Counted from the stretch's first letter, positions 12,534 through 26,681 are shown. The stretch is DNA of 64,000 nucleotides from Brachynemurus nebulosus (GCA_035578155.1 JAPWDM010000020.1:8841269-8905268); one strand, 5' to 3'. Made by a program: numbers and translations. The notes: generated by a model not told the origin, from the letters alone.

Positions 12534-12962
12534 ATCAAAACAGCGATTTTTAAAGTTTCTCTCTATCTGTCTATCTGTCTGTCTGTCTATTCACGCCTCA
12601 CGCAAAAACTACTAGACACATTTTAATGAAATTTGGTGCGATGATAACTTATTACCTGGGTCAACATCTAGGATAATTTTTACTCCAGAAAAATAGAAAA
12701 ACCATTTTGAGCATGTACACAGATTACGTAAAAATTACTGGACGGATTTTAATGAAATTTGTATTACCTGGGTCAACATATAAGATACTTTTTATTGCGG
12801 TAAAATGTTTCTTTCCCTTAAGAAAATATAAAAACCATTTTAAACATACGCATGCATTACGTAAAAATTATTGTTGTATGCAAGTTCTGCATAATTATTA
12901 CACATACATATATACTTCTCATTGATTTCATAACAATGCGTTGCGTGAACGACGTCGCAGGT
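12534..12962 (-). repeat. interspersed repeat family copy 1 (minus)
   Basis: Reverse-oriented copy of the family also seen at 15545-16170 and 18508-19138. On its sense strand it starts near GCGACGTCGTTCACGC. It contains degenerate ~130-bp internal subrepeats (GAATGAGACATTTTCC-like and CCAAATTTCATTAAAATCCG-like motifs). It ends in (GACA)n, visible here as CTGTCTGTCTGTC. Such ends are common in insect non-autonomous repeats; the class is not resolved. Confidence 0.8.
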
Positions 12963-14641
<1,679 letters not shown>

Positions 14642-14743
14642 TTTTTGCAGCTATATTTTTCTTTTCTTTTGAGAATTATTTAAATTCTATATAAAGTATA
14701 CAAAGGGATAGCAAACGTCATTGAAAGGTAGATATTGCATGTA

Positions 14744-15087
14744 CAGTAAAACCTCGATAATCCGGCTGAAATGGGCGACCGGTAGGCCGGATTTACGAGA
14801 AAGTCGGACCACCGAGAGACAGTTTAAAAGGTAATGAATTTGAGACCCCTTACAGCTTCTCTAAGAAGTTAACAGCAAGCACTGCTGTTCTATGTACTGG
14901 GTTTGTAGGCAGTTCTGCGTTTCGCGTGATTACAATTACTGTACAATACAATTCTATTTTATAGTGTACTAATTGACGGTAAATATAGAATGTAAATGTG
15001 TGCAAATTGTATCTACTATTTGTTAAACCGGGCCGGATTACTGAAGGGTTCGGATTTTCGTGGGACCGATTTATCGAGGTGCTACTG
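14744..15087. mobile_element. pogo/Tigger-like MITE, 344 bp
   Basis: The left end is CAGTAAAACCTCGATAATCC. The right end is ATTTATCGAGGTGCTACTG, giving an imperfect ~22-bp TIR of the CAGTA..CCTCGATAA type typical of pogo/Tigger-related elements. TA precedes the left end, but a clean TA is not seen at the right. Subterminal CCGGAT/ATCCGG motifs are present. No transposase. The open frame at 14850-15341 runs across this element and is not a gene. Confidence 0.65.
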
Positions 15088-15544
15088 TCTAAGAAGAATG
15101 GGAATAGAGTGGGAAAGTAGTGATAGCGAAGAGTTCGAGGGACAGATGATTCTCTACTAGGAATACAGTCAAGGTTGCCAGATTGGGCGGATTTCAAACA
15201 TAACTTGCGCTCATAATTTGTATTGGGCGATTTTCCACAATTTGGGCTATTTTCAAAGTAGTCCATATGATAACTAAAGATGTTTAAATTTTTAATATTT
15301 TTCTTTATTTTTGAAAATTTCTTATTTTGTTCTTGGTTCATTTCAATTCTTTTAACTTTTACTACATATATACTTGTTGTGCCGTTTCTATTTTATATAT
15401 GGAAATAGCTCTATTGTTTGCAGAAATTCGAGAAATACATAACCATTATTGATAGCCAGATTTTCAAATGTTTTAAGTTTATTTACTGTACGGTATTATC
15501 CGTATTAGAAGTGTAAGTATCATTAGAAGAAAATTAGTTTAATC

Positions 15545-16170
15545 TAGCTGTACACACGACGTCGTTCGCGCCCGCATTGTTATCAACTCTATGAGAAGTA
15601 TATAAATGTAATAATTATACAGAACTTGCATATAACAATAATTTTTACGTAAGGCATCCACATGCTCAAAATGTTTTTTTTTATTTTCCTGGGGGAATGA
15701 GACATTTTCCCAGAGTAAAAAGTATCTTAGATGTTAACCCAGGTAATAAGTTATGACCACAACAAATTTCATAAAAATCCGTTCAATACTGTTTGCGTAG
15801 GTAATGTGTGCAGATGCTCAAAATGATTTTTCTATTTTCCCGTAGGAATAAGATATTTTGCCGGAGTAAGAAGTATCTTAAATGTTGACCCAAGTAATTA
15901 GTTATCACCAAACCAAATTTCATTAAAATCCGTTCAATAATTTTCCGTAATGTGTGCACATGTTAAAAATGGTTTTTCTATTTTTCCGTGGGAATGAGAC
16001 ATTTTCCCGGAGTAAAAAGTATCTTGGATGTTGGCCCAGGTAATAAGTTATCATCATACCAAATTTCATCGAAATCCGTTCAGTAGTTTTTGCGTGATGC
16101 GTGAACAGATAGACTGAGAGACGGACAGACATACAGAAAGACCGAAAGACAGACAAAAATTTTGAAAATC
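15545..16170 (+). repeat. interspersed repeat family copy 2 (plus)
   Basis: Begins near ACACGACGTCGTTCGCGCC and holds three to four ~130-bp subrepeats. Each has AAAATG followed by a TTTTCTATTTTCC block, a GGAATGAGA block, GGAGTAAAAAGTATCTT, ACCCAGGTAATAAGTTAT and a CCAAATTTCAT...CCGTTCA block. It ends in (GACA)n. This copy has the most complete tail of the three in the window. Confidence 0.85.
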
Positions 16171-16190
16171 GATGTCTTGATATCTACATC

Positions 16191-16948
16191 GATAACTATT
16201 TACAGTACCAGTACAGTTTTCAAAAAATATTTCATATACAGAAACGGTCTCGTTACAGTTTTATTATACGAGTAGGTATAGATGATTGCCCTTTTAACGA
16301 AATATAACAATCATTAATTTCGTCAAAAAATAATCAAAAAATTTCGATAACTGCATTTTTTATTGATGTCTCTAATATTTGTTATTTTTTTCGAAAATCT
16401 ACGAATTTTCGAAACTGCGATAATTTTATATGGGGAAACTTTTTACTTAACCCCCCCCCCAAAAAAAAAAAAAATCATTGAAATCCGTTCATTATAAATG
16501 GATTCCGTCATTTTCCCATAATAATGACTAAATGCACTGGACTATTATAAAAAAAATTATTTTTTAAGTTGATTTACCTATTTGACGAGATTTTCGAAAA
16601 TTTATATTTCTAGCCTGTGACCAGGGCCAGATTTTATTCTAAGTGCCGTCCTAGGCACCGTGAAAAATGCCGCCTATAACTTTTGCTACTTTTTTTAGAA
16701 CTTTTCCCTACAAACAAAAACTGACGAGCAAAGAAAAAAAACGTCAAATTCCAACTTTTGTTGCCCTTTTCTACAAATTTGCTACCCCTAGGCCATAGCC
16801 TAGGTAGGTCTAGTCGCCAATCCAGCTAATCCGGCTCTGCCCGTGACTGTTTATACAATAAATTTTTGATAAACACAAATTACTGAGAATTATGTATATA
16901 AAAAAAGTGTCTACATAATTTAAAATTTTTTACAGAAAAAAACAATTA
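16191..16948. other. intergenic, no gene recognised
   Basis: Contains a short C-run followed by an A-run near 16450 and otherwise ordinary AT-rich sequence. No element boundary or reading frame of interest was found. Confidence 0.5.
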
Positions 16949-17947
16949 GGGGAGAGCGGGGCTATACCGTACAGCGAAGCTAAACCGTACACCCATTTTT
17001 CCTGTCTAGATTTCAAGCCAGACGAGTCCAATCGGTGTCGCAACCTGGCGTCTGACCGCGAAAAATCACAGGATTAAGTTCGTTCGGCTGTGCGTATAAA
17101 TGCCAATGTGACGGTGAAAAAACTTCTTTTTATTATTTCTCTTATAATTTTGGGACACTGCCAAATAAGAGGTGGGTGGAGAATCTTTACTTATAAGCTA
17201 GTAGCTATAAGATCATAAGAAACTACTTCTCTTAAGCTCTCTCTTGATCACTACTGATGACTAGTTAGGCGACGAAATTAGAGGTTAGATTATGAAACTC
17301 CCACGAGGTACAGGAGGGAGCTAAACCATACAGAAGTGTACAACTTAGCCCCAAATGGCATTTGTTATGGCAACATTAATAGATTGTAGTTGTTGCAGGA
17401 AATACCATAAACATTATAGTTTTAGTACTGTCGAGTCTGCAGATAACTTTATTTGTGATTTATGTTTAAATGTATAAACTTTAAATAAAATAATTTCGTT
17501 CTATAATCTTTATCACTTTTTTTGATAAAAGTTAACCTAACACTTTTTATATTTTTGCAAGTTGAACTAAATATACCGATAATACAAGTTACGTTATGAT
17601 GTTTCTTACTAGTTGAGTCGACAATAAGTAATAAAATGTGTTTTGTATAATAATTTATTGCATTACTAATATTTACTTCCTTAATAAGATGATTTTTTAT
17701 TGGACAGTATAGCCCCTCCTGTCGTACGGAATAGCCACGACCCCCGGGGCTATTTCGTACAGAGACACTTTTTTTAAATTTAATTTAAACATACAAACAG
17801 TGGAATAATTCAAATTTCTTTGTATGAAATCAATAGCCAATGTTCCAAGTTACATATATATTACTTATTTTCTTACAATTTTATACTCGATATTAGCTAA
17901 GCAATAACAGCTCTCTCTTAAGTGTAGAGTATAGCCCCGCTTTCCCC
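16949..17947. mobile_element. TA-flanked 1-kb MITE
   Basis: The left end reads GGGGAGAGCGGGGCTATAC. The reverse complement of the right end reads GGGGAAAGCGGGGCTATAC, a 19-bp TIR with one mismatch. TA flanks are at 16947-16948 and 17948-17949. Internal copies of the motif (TATAGCCCC, GCTATTTCGTACAGAG, CTAAACCATACAG) give subterminal repeats that could be transposase-binding sites. No transposase frame, so it is a mariner-type non-autonomous element by structure. Confidence 0.78.
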
Positions 17948-18249
17948 TAAAATAGTATTATTTAATGTTATCTATACATTTAATTTTATCTATACCTCTG
18001 TTGCAGTATCCTGCATAATAGAGTGAATTTCCTTTTTCAAAAATTAGTTATTCTCGAAAACCAGTTCACATAGAATATGAATTTAAAACCTTTTTTATGT
18101 GGTTTTTGTTTCTCTTTCTGAAGGTGTAAAAAAATTTTGAATTCGGGGAAATTTTCGCAAAAAAAAAATTTTTTCCACAAAAAATGCTAGAAAAAACATG
18201 TCCTGGACGCACATATAGAAAAGCTAATCGAGTATGTCCCCTCAAGCGG

Positions 18250-19138
<889 letters not shown>

Positions 19139-19140
19139 TA

Positions 19141-20058
19141 GGCTATGACAGAGCGGGAGCACCGTAGAACCCCAATTTTCAGGACTACTTTTTGACAGTG
19201 TTAAGAACCGTGTAATTTGGGATCCTATGGTACCTCATGTATGAACCGGCACGTCCCGAGTACATGTATCAAAATTTGTTGTTGACATTTGACCCCACAC
19301 TCGCTCATACTGTTGGCCTTGAAATTCCTAAGACATGAGTCATCACCTCAACAACCAAATTAATTCAAGTTCACCCATTATGCGTCATTACAATTTGTTC
19401 ATCACGATTTGGATTTGTGTTAGCCCATTACCCGCCAGCACTAGCATGGTTTTTGAATGCAAACCTAACGTATGCGCAGACTGAATTTTAGTACACGACG
19501 CATGCGCAGAGTGAATTTTAGGCTACAAATTGATAGCTGGGGTACACTACCGCGTCAAAAATGCGGGGAATACTCTGACTCGACGGTAGCCTCAAACTTT
19601 TGACACCGTACTGTACTTAAATTTTTGGTACACTACCGTGTCAAAAGTGAGAACCCCCTGACTAAAAAGGTATCCGATCACTTTTTAAAGTCTACTGTGC
19701 TTATTACATGCAAACCTTGGCCTTTAACCTCGCTTAACTTCGTTATCTTTAACGAATAAAGAAAACATTTGACTCGGCCGCTAACGATAAATTTTGTGGG
19801 GGCACTGTATCGAGCGTTGGACACTGGTTAAGATTTTAAAAATAACTTCGGACTTTGGGGTCCAGATTTCTGACCACCACCGTACTACCGAAAATCGGGA
19901 GGTAGCTAACGATAAATTTTGTCGAGGCACTGTATCGAGCGCTGAACACAGGTTAAGATTTTAAAACTAACTTCGGACTCTGGGGTCCAAATTTCTGACC
20001 GTTACTGTACTACCGGAAATCGAGTGTCGAGTGTACCTCAGGGGAATTTTTCGTATAT
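19141..20058 (+). repeat. left TIR of 12-kb element with internal ~126-bp tandem duplication
   Basis: Aligns to the reverse complement of 30197-31110 with scattered substitutions. It contains palindromic blocks built from TACACTACCG(C/T)GTCAAAA (19550-19650). It also has two ~126-bp tandem units (about 19778-19903 and 19904-20030) sharing GCTAACGATAAATTTTGT and CACTGTATCGAGCG. The inner end is GTACCTCAGGGGAATTTTT. Confidence 0.85.
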
Positions 20059-20100
20059 GTGTCAGCACTTTATAAGATTAAGTTTTTTATTTTAAGTTCT

Positions 20101-20515
20101 GTTTGTTTATATAAGATTTTTTTAGATGACTATTTAGGATGATGTAATTTCATGATCGGTTACATCATAGTCGGTGAGGATTTTTATTTAACAACAAGTC
20201 ACTATTTGTTAGTTCCAGGAATTAAAAATAAATTTGTTTACATTAATGTAATCATAAATCATTAATATAGCTGTGTGTTTATTTAAGATTTTGCTGACGC
20301 ATACTCGGATATTTTTTCAATTTGTTTATATAAGACATGTTTTTAATTTTAAAAATGTTTATTTAAGATTTGGATGACTGGCAAATTTGTTTGTTGGATT
20401 TATGGTTTGGAATTTTTAATTTATGGTCTGATAATAATCGGGGGTTTTTTCAATTTGTTTATTTATATAGTTTGATTTTAAAAATATTTATTTAAGATTT
20501 TGATGAGTCATCAGT
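20101..20515 (+). repeat. dispersed direct repeats just inside left TIR
   Basis: The motif GTTTAT(T/A)TAAGATTT recurs near 20104, 20277, 20330, 20357 and 20487, sometimes followed by TGATGA or GGATGA. It lies between the TIR and the first gene promoter. Spaced near-identical motifs in this position could bind a replication or transposition protein, though ordinary AT-rich decay cannot be excluded. Confidence 0.5.
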
Positions 20516-20646
20516 CCCTTTATTAGGTTTCAAATGCGAAATAATTTTCTCGGAATTTATGGTTTGACATTTGACCTTCGGTTATTTGTGTTGTAAAAAT
20601 TCTGCGGCAGCATTTTTTATGATTCCCCTCCAGAATTTTTCGAGTG

Positions 20647-20682
20647 TATAAAAGCTAAGAGTTAATTTTCGTGAAATCATTC
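20647..20682 (+). promoter_or_regulatory. insect core promoter: TATA box and Inr
   Basis: TATAAAAG at 20647-20654 is followed, 32 bases from its first T, by the A of TCATTC (20677-20682), an insect initiator (TCAKTY). Start codon 20794 lies 115 bases further on. The spacing is canonical for RNA polymerase II. Confidence 0.7.
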
Positions 20683-20793
20683 AATCAAACGAAAGTAAGA
20701 AAAAAGTTTCTAAATCAATTCAGTACTGTATATTCTAAGATTAAATATAATCAAACGTAAAAATAATCTACGTTTATTTTAACAAAATAAAAA

Positions 20794-21078
20794 ATGGAAA
20801 AGTTTCAAAAACTGAAGAATAGATACAAACCACTTATTAAAATCAGTTATCTTAAAGTGGGTGAAACGCATTAAGAGTACAATTTTCGACGAGTTAAGAC
20901 AAAGTATGGAGATAGAGTTATTGTAGAACTGGAAACACATGCGTTATTTCTACCAGCTCGATTTAATCAGCTAACTGATGAAGATTTAAGTGAACTGTGC
21001 AAACAGAAACCATTCGTTGTTAGCCGAGGCAAGATTGATGGGAATTCTTACAACATCGATTTGGTTAAAAATCAGTAA
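20794..21078 (+). pseudogene. small beta-rich protein (94 codons, one internal stop), mobile-element associated
   Basis: The ATG at 20794 opens a frame of 94 codons ending at TAA 21076-21078, interrupted only by TAA at codon 27 (20872-20874). The N-terminus is Lys/Tyr-rich (MEKFQKLKNRYKPL). The middle has alternating hydrophobics typical of beta strands (FRRVKTKYGDRVIVELE), then FLPARF and LTDEDLSEL, and a strand-like C-terminus. From memory, small proteins of this pattern (KTKYG..V.VEL...FLP.R...L) recur in insect genomes, and I infer an OB-fold-like nucleic-acid-binding protein. This is a fold guess, not a demonstrated function. A TATA/Inr promoter lies upstream. Confidence 0.6.
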
Positions 21079-21083
21079 AATAA

Positions 21084-21332
21084 AAAGAAGAAGCAGAATT
21101 ATGTCATAAACCACAACATAATGAAACCAATAATTTCTTTGGAATGCAATATCAACTATATGCAGTACCTGAATCTGTTACAGGAAAGATTAAATAAGTT
21201 GGGAGTATTCGTGTCGAGGAAGTCATTCAAGTCAATATCAATATTTACACACAGCATTTACCATTGGAAACTCTCAGTGCAAGATGATTGGATTACGGAT
21301 TCCTTATAGCTCTGGAACTTAGTAGCATTTAA
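21084..21332 (+). pseudogene. unknown protein remnant, two stops
   Basis: A different frame from the preceding gene stays protein-like for about 82 codons, with stops at 21195-21197 and 21285-21287 and an end at 21330. Readable blocks are NNFFGMQYQLYAVPESVTG, VGSIRVEEVIQVNINIYTQ and LDYGFLIALELSSI. The alternating polar/hydrophobic composition looks coding, but I do not recognise the family. No credible start codon is seen; it could be a downstream exon or the shifted C-terminal part of the upstream gene. The overlapping open frame at 21121-21309 is a shadow. Confidence 0.4.
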
Positions 21333-21776
21333 GTATACTTATCAAATCATTTCACTTATTGTATAATGAAATATTGAAATATTCCAAATATTATATTACA
21401 TATAAATTACTTAATTTGAAATACACAGTATTGAATTTATTTTCAAAATGTCATAATTCTGTATTTATTGTATGAGTAACTTACAGTAATATATAATTAT
21501 TTCTAAAAATATGTTATAATTCTAACATGTTATAATTATATATTTTTATTATTATGAATAAATAAAAAAATATTTGAAAAACAAGGTGTTTGATCTTTTT
21601 AAATATACCTATGTATATCTGCTATCTAAAAATTTTAAGGAAAACAATTTTTAAACTTATTACATGAAAAAACAAAGTACTTATTACAATTTTTAGTTGA
21701 AATTTGTAAAAAAATTTCTATCATCCTAACTTATGGTTATAAAGAAGAAGAAATTTTGTTATAAGAAATTTGTAAG

Positions 21777-22299
21777 TATATACGTAGGTTATGGTATAAG
21801 TCTTATCGTACTGCTCTTAAACATAACGCGGTATCAATTTATTATAAAGTATTCCCTTCTTATTGTTTTAGTACAAAATATAAACTACGTAACTGATTCG
21901 TCTATCTTTGATTATTGCTTCCCTCACAACTTCAATGTTTGTTTTTAGTTATGACTTCTGTCGGCCAGCCTGAACGAGAATCGTCTTCTAAATTAAATAA
22001 CCTACGCTTAAAATTTAAGAACTATCTCTCAGTAGTTCTTAAGGATGGACAATCCTTACCAAATACCTGCTCCATTTCCTCTTTACACTGTTTGGCAGAT
22101 AGTAAGCGATGAAAGTTGGAAACGACTCTATTATAGCGATCCATTTAAGAAATCACCGATTAAATTGTGTTAATAGCTAATAGTTTATATTTTATACTTA
22201 GACAATATAAAGAGGGTACTTTTTGATAAAGTAACAAATTGACACCGCGTTATATTTAAATGCAGTATGACAAGACTTATACTGTGACCTACATACAAT
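21777..22299. repeat. foldback with ~120-bp arms inside 12-kb element
   Basis: Arms 21777-21896 and 22180-22299 are imperfect reverse complements (shared blocks GTATAAGTCTT, ATAACGCGGT and ACAAAATATAAACTA or close variants). The loop of about 280 bp contains the 42-aa frame at 22045. The long hydrophobic open frame at 21733-21948 lies largely on the left arm and is not called. Confidence 0.65.
22045..22173 (+). CDS. possible 42-aa small protein
   Basis: The ATG at 22045 opens 42 codons to TAA at 22171. It starts MDNPYQIPAPFPLYTVWQIV and continues with SDESWKRLYYSDPFKKSP. The Pro/aromatic-rich non-repetitive composition differs from chance AT-rich frames, which are mainly Ile/Asn/Lys. It overlaps in another frame a 54-aa stretch ending near 22112. 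No family is recognised and expression is unknown; it may instead be one exon of a larger gene. The surrounding foldback suggests the segment may be separately mobile. Confidence 0.3.
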   Translation: MDNPYQIPAPFPLYTVWQIVSDESWKRLYYSDPFKKSPIKLC

Positions 22300-22674
22300 C
22301 ACATATGTAAAAATATCTATACGTATTATATGTCAGCTGATAATAATTAAACAGTTACCGGCTGTTTAACTTTTTCTTTATTAGTTATAAATGATCTTAT
22401 TAAATTTAATAAAAAAATTTTTAAAAAATGTTCAACTTACACTTTTTCTATGATTGTAAATGGGAATGAAATGGTTTGATTTAATGGAATTCTACACTGC
22501 AGTTTATATAATTTATACATAAAATTTCCTCTGTACTTCATACAAGATGCATCATGAAAGATTTTTTAAAAATTGAATTATTAAAAAATTAAGTTAAAAA
22601 TTCTTTGTAGTTGGTTAAATAGATACTTTATCATAAAATATAAAAGCTCACTTTAGAAAATATATACACGTATT

Positions 22675-23031
22675 GCTATTTTTGCAAGTCTCAAAGCTGG
22701 ATCTTTGAATATATAGGGACAGGAAAGCATCGAATACCCGAACATCTCTCAACTGAAGCGTTATTTAAGTGAATGTGAACCTTTAGAAAGGTTAAAATTT
22801 AAAGGTTCAAGAAACAATTGTTTAGAAGTGAATGCTGCTTTTTTTAAAGAAATAACATTCTCAGACATAACTATTCCTATGAAATTTGATATTTTTCATC
22901 GAAATCAACATGTTTGACCATCAAAGCCTTCAATTTTATCTGAAATATTAATAATTCCAATTAATTCGGATAATCAATACTCTACTTACAAAACATATAT
23001 AATTTTTTTTTCAGTGAAATATGGAATATAA
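22675..23031 (+). pseudogene. unknown protein remnant (~119 codons, two stops)
   Basis: One frame remains coherent from about 22675 to TAA 23029-23031, broken by TAG 22714-22716 and TGA 22915-22917. Readable blocks are ISQLKRYLSECEPLERLKF, NNCLEVNAAFFKEITFSDI and IPMKFDIFHRNQHV, then PSKPSILSEILIIPINSDN. There is no frameshift across the region, which argues for real coding ancestry. A TATAAAAG box at 22639-22646 matches the one upstream of the 20794 gene. Alternatively the CAG before 22723 may be a splice acceptor. Family not recognised. Confidence 0.5.
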
Positions 23032-23780
23032 AATTGTTCACACTCTGTTGTTAATTTCAAGTAATATCTAATAATGAAACTTAATAGAATTCAAATTTTG
23101 ACAGGTGTTCCAATTATAATAATATTAAAATGCAAATGTTGTTACCATTACACTAGATATCCGTTAGTAATTTTAGAATTGTTAAAGAATCCTAACTTTG
23201 CCAAATCTATAGTAACCCTTACTTTAAACGAATTATTCAATAACGTATGAATAAATTAATATGAAACTCATAACCAATTTTCCCTATAAGAAAGTTTATA
23301 TGTTTATATATACTTGAAACACTCTGTATATACTTATATTAAAAATATGTATGTACATAGTCAAAATTAGAAATGTATTTCTTATTCTTGAGATCTTAGC
23401 ATTCTGTAATCTTAACAATAAAGAAATATGACGTTGATTATTTATAATGAAACTACATAATATGTATAAGAACATAACTCATAATCATAAATATATATAT
23501 TTAAAAATTGCTAATTGTTTAGATTTACATCCAACATACGTATCAAAACTGCTAACTCGTAAATTATTTAAGACAATAACACATATAATTATTGTATAGC
23601 ATAAATTTAGCAATATGTATGTATGTATGTATTCAAGCTTTTGGAGTAATCAGTATCTCAATTTTTTAAACTTTTAGAAAACCCAATATTAACTATGATT
23701 TTTCTTTTAATATAGCACTTTTAGGATATCAATACACCTTGGATTTTCTCTGATTTTAAAACTCATACACCAGTATCTCT
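23032..23780. other. intergenic within 12-kb element
   Basis: AT-rich with no coherent coding remnant. A short GTAT microsatellite is at 23616-23630. It precedes the nested foldback. Confidence 0.5.
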
Positions 23781-25705
23781 ACAAAGGGCATAGCCGGGTA
23801 AGATAGGGAAAACGGCCCTTGACGCAAAATTGATTGCTTTTATAGGAAATAATACTTCTTAGCCCCAGATACATTCCTGCCAAATTTCAACCCTCCGAGG
23901 CTAATAGTTTATGAATACACAAACGGACAAAAATTTTCAAAAAAAATTTTTTTTGACGAAATTACTGAACCAATTTATTTGAGTTTAATATATATTGTGT
24001 ACCCACCTTAGACGAAGTAACGAAAAAAAAATTAACGTTATATCCCTCTATTATACTAATTTTTTTAAATTTTTAAATTTAAGAAAATTTTTTTTTGGCA
24101 CTTAGGCGTTAGCGACACCCACCATTTTTTGTTCAATAATTTGTCTCTTAGTACTCTATAACATATATTTTTATGGAAAAATTTTAGTTGGTAGAACATA
24201 GTAATATTTCAATACAAATGCATGCCATGTTCTGTACTACATATATTACTTATGTATAAAAAGGACCATAAAGTAAAGCATCTGCCTGATTTCTAAAACA
24301 CAGTAGAACTCTAAGGAGTGCAATAAAATGTTCTCTTCCCCCCTGAGTTGCAGTTCTTGGAGTTAATGTGACGATCTAAAAAAAATATATATTTTGAGCT
24401 GTTATAAAAAATATGTTTTAACTTGCTAAAAAATAATTTTCAAGGTTAATTTTACCATGAATCTGAATATTTGAATGAAATCAATAAAATTACCTCAGCA
24501 TACTTACTAATTAAAATTATATCTAACTCAACAAAAATTATAAGTTTTAGAAACTTTATTTAAATAAAGATACTAATAATAACAATAATACGTCTTAAAT
24601 GTTATATTGCTTTAATAATAATAAACATTAACTTAATAAAATGGAACAAAAAACTTCAACAATGTATAGTAATAACAACAATCCGGCTAAAACCTGTTGT
24701 AGTTATTACATGTACATATAACTAACTTGAAGAAAGTAGTGTACAATTGTACGCAATATGTAGCTCGTCCCTCTCACTTGATGTTTTTGTTGCACTTCTT
24801 AAGGAGGTGCAGAAAGTGAATTTTTTCTGAAATAAAATTACATACGTTCATAACTACGACAAACAAGCTGAGACAAACGTCTATCTTTATCTGCCGTCTG
24901 CCTTATTTTGTTAACACGATGACGGGTCATGGGGAATTATAACGAAATGACCAACTGGTATACTATTTTGACAGTTAATCAACTTTGTATGAAATTGTTG
25001 ACATCGTAAGACGTGGTGTATGAGCTAACAAAGTTTCACTTGACGTCTTACAAAGGAAAAAACTCTAACAAAAGAGAAATCAATGTCTATTTTGTTTTAT
25101 TGATAAAAAAAGACAAACGGCAGATAGTGTTGAACTTTTGTAAATTTAAACTAGTTTATCGTAGTTATGAACGTATGTAATTATATTATTTTAGAAATAG
25201 GGTAGATATTTTACTTTATAGTCCTTTTTATACATAAGTAATATATGTAGTACCGAACATGGCACGCATTTCTATTGAAATATTACTATGTTCTACCAAC
25301 TAAAATTTTTCGATAAAAATATATGTTATAGAGTACTAAGAGACAAATTATTGAACAAAAAATGGTGGGTGTCGCTAACGCCTAAGTGCCAAAAAAAAAT
25401 TTTCTTAAATTTAAAAATTTAAAAAAATTAGTATAATAGAGGGATATAACGTTAATTTTTTTTTCGTTACTTCGTCTAAGGTGGGTACACAATATATATT
25501 AAACTCAAATAAATCGGTTCAGTAATTTCGTCAAAAAAAATTTTTTTTGAAAATTTTTGTCTGTTTGTGTATTCATAAACTATTAGCCTCGGAGGGTTGA
25601 AATTTGGCAGGAATGTATCTGGGGCTAAGAAGTATTATTTCCTATAAAAACAATCAATTTTGCGTCAAGGGCCGTTTTCCCTATCTTACCCGGCTATGCC
25701 CTTTG
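23781..25705. mobile_element. 1.9-kb foldback element with ~0.5-kb inverted arms
   Basis: The outer ends are ACAAAGGGCATAGCCGGGTA at 23781 and its reverse complement ending at 25705. The arms (about 23781-24290 and 25195-25705) are nearly identical, indicating a recent insertion or recent homogenisation. A second, smaller inverted pair lies inside (24830-24920 and 25085-25195, sharing ACATACGTTCATAACTACGA). No reading frame suggests a transposase, and a target duplication is not obvious (left flank CTCT, right flank TCGA). It is non-autonomous by appearance. Confidence 0.85.
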
Positions 25706-26321
25706 TTCGAGGTGATTATTTTATTTAGGTTTTTAAAATATACATATTGTCACTTAATATTGTAAACATCTAATCCATGTATTTGAACAAGTAGCTTTAT
25801 TTTAGGATATATTATAAAGTTTCAAGCTAAAATTTTAGAAAGTTTGGCAAATTAGCTTTTTCGTTTAAAATCAAATTTTTTATGTTTTTAATCATTTTTT
25901 AAAAACTCAGTGTATATAGATAGAATTTATTTATCTTAAAGTAAGCATAGTTATTAGGGAACTCAGAATTTTTAATCAATAAAATTGGTTTTTAATCTTT
26001 TTAAAAAATTTCTCTGAATAAGAATTGATTGAAACGAATGTGTTTTAATATCTACATATTGTCAAGAGATTAATATGCTGTTTATTTAACATTGAAATCA
26101 AGAATGTATGAAAAAGTAATGAATTGATGATGTATACAAATTTTGGAAGGCTAAAAACATATTTAATGATTAACTAAATAGTTTACCAATATGTATTCAT
26201 TTTAGATATGCATATACATATTATAGTCATGTACATAGTAACAATTTATAAAATATGTATATAGGGTGTGTTATGAAATATGTTTTTAGAAGTATCACAT
26301 ACATCATATTTTTTATACAGT
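25706..26321. other. intergenic within 12-kb element
   Basis: No coding remnant recognised. AT-rich spacer between the foldback and the next gene remnant. Confidence 0.5.
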
Positions 26322-26681
26322 ATGGCAATGAAAATTGACAACTTAGAGAATTATCATAATTATTTCAAAGTGATGGTTGTAGATTAAATCTATTTCCATG
26401 AATTGGCGGTTGGTGAACCATCGACATTAACACGGATTTCACACGTTGAAGATATATTTCTGACTCATCCTTATTTGTATACAAAAGTCAGAAATTTCGA
26501 TATGTTATTATACTTAACAAAACAACTATTGAAATATGATATTTGGGTGCAACATCTGTATGCATATATGATATCCGAATATGCACAACGAATTTGTCAG
26601 GTATGGGATCAGTTACCTGAAAACATGAAACAACTAAGTTCCGTTGTTATTGAATATATAAACAAATCATACATCTTTTAA
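26322..26681 (+). pseudogene. unknown ~119-aa protein with one stop codon
   Basis: The ATG at 26322 (MAMKIDNLENYHNYF) runs in frame to a TAA at 26385-26387. The same frame then continues open to a stop at 26679-26681, with blocks HELAVGEPSTLTRISHVEDI, THPYLYTKVRNFDMLLYLTK and ISEYAQRICQVWDQLPENMK. The composition predicts several amphipathic helices and is unlike random AT-rich sequence. No catalytic motif or zinc site is visible and I do not recognise the family. It lies on the same strand as its upstream neighbours and convergent with the C2H2 gene. Confidence 0.55.

Noticed and set aside
14850..15341. 163-aa minus-strand open frame
   Set aside because: Begins outside and crosses a pogo/Tigger-like MITE; low-complexity content and no domain motif.
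21733..21948. Hydrophobic 71-aa frame resembling a membrane protein
   Set aside because: Lies on the arm of an AT-rich foldback; the hydrophobic run follows from AT composition and the frame is not mirrored as coding in the other arm.
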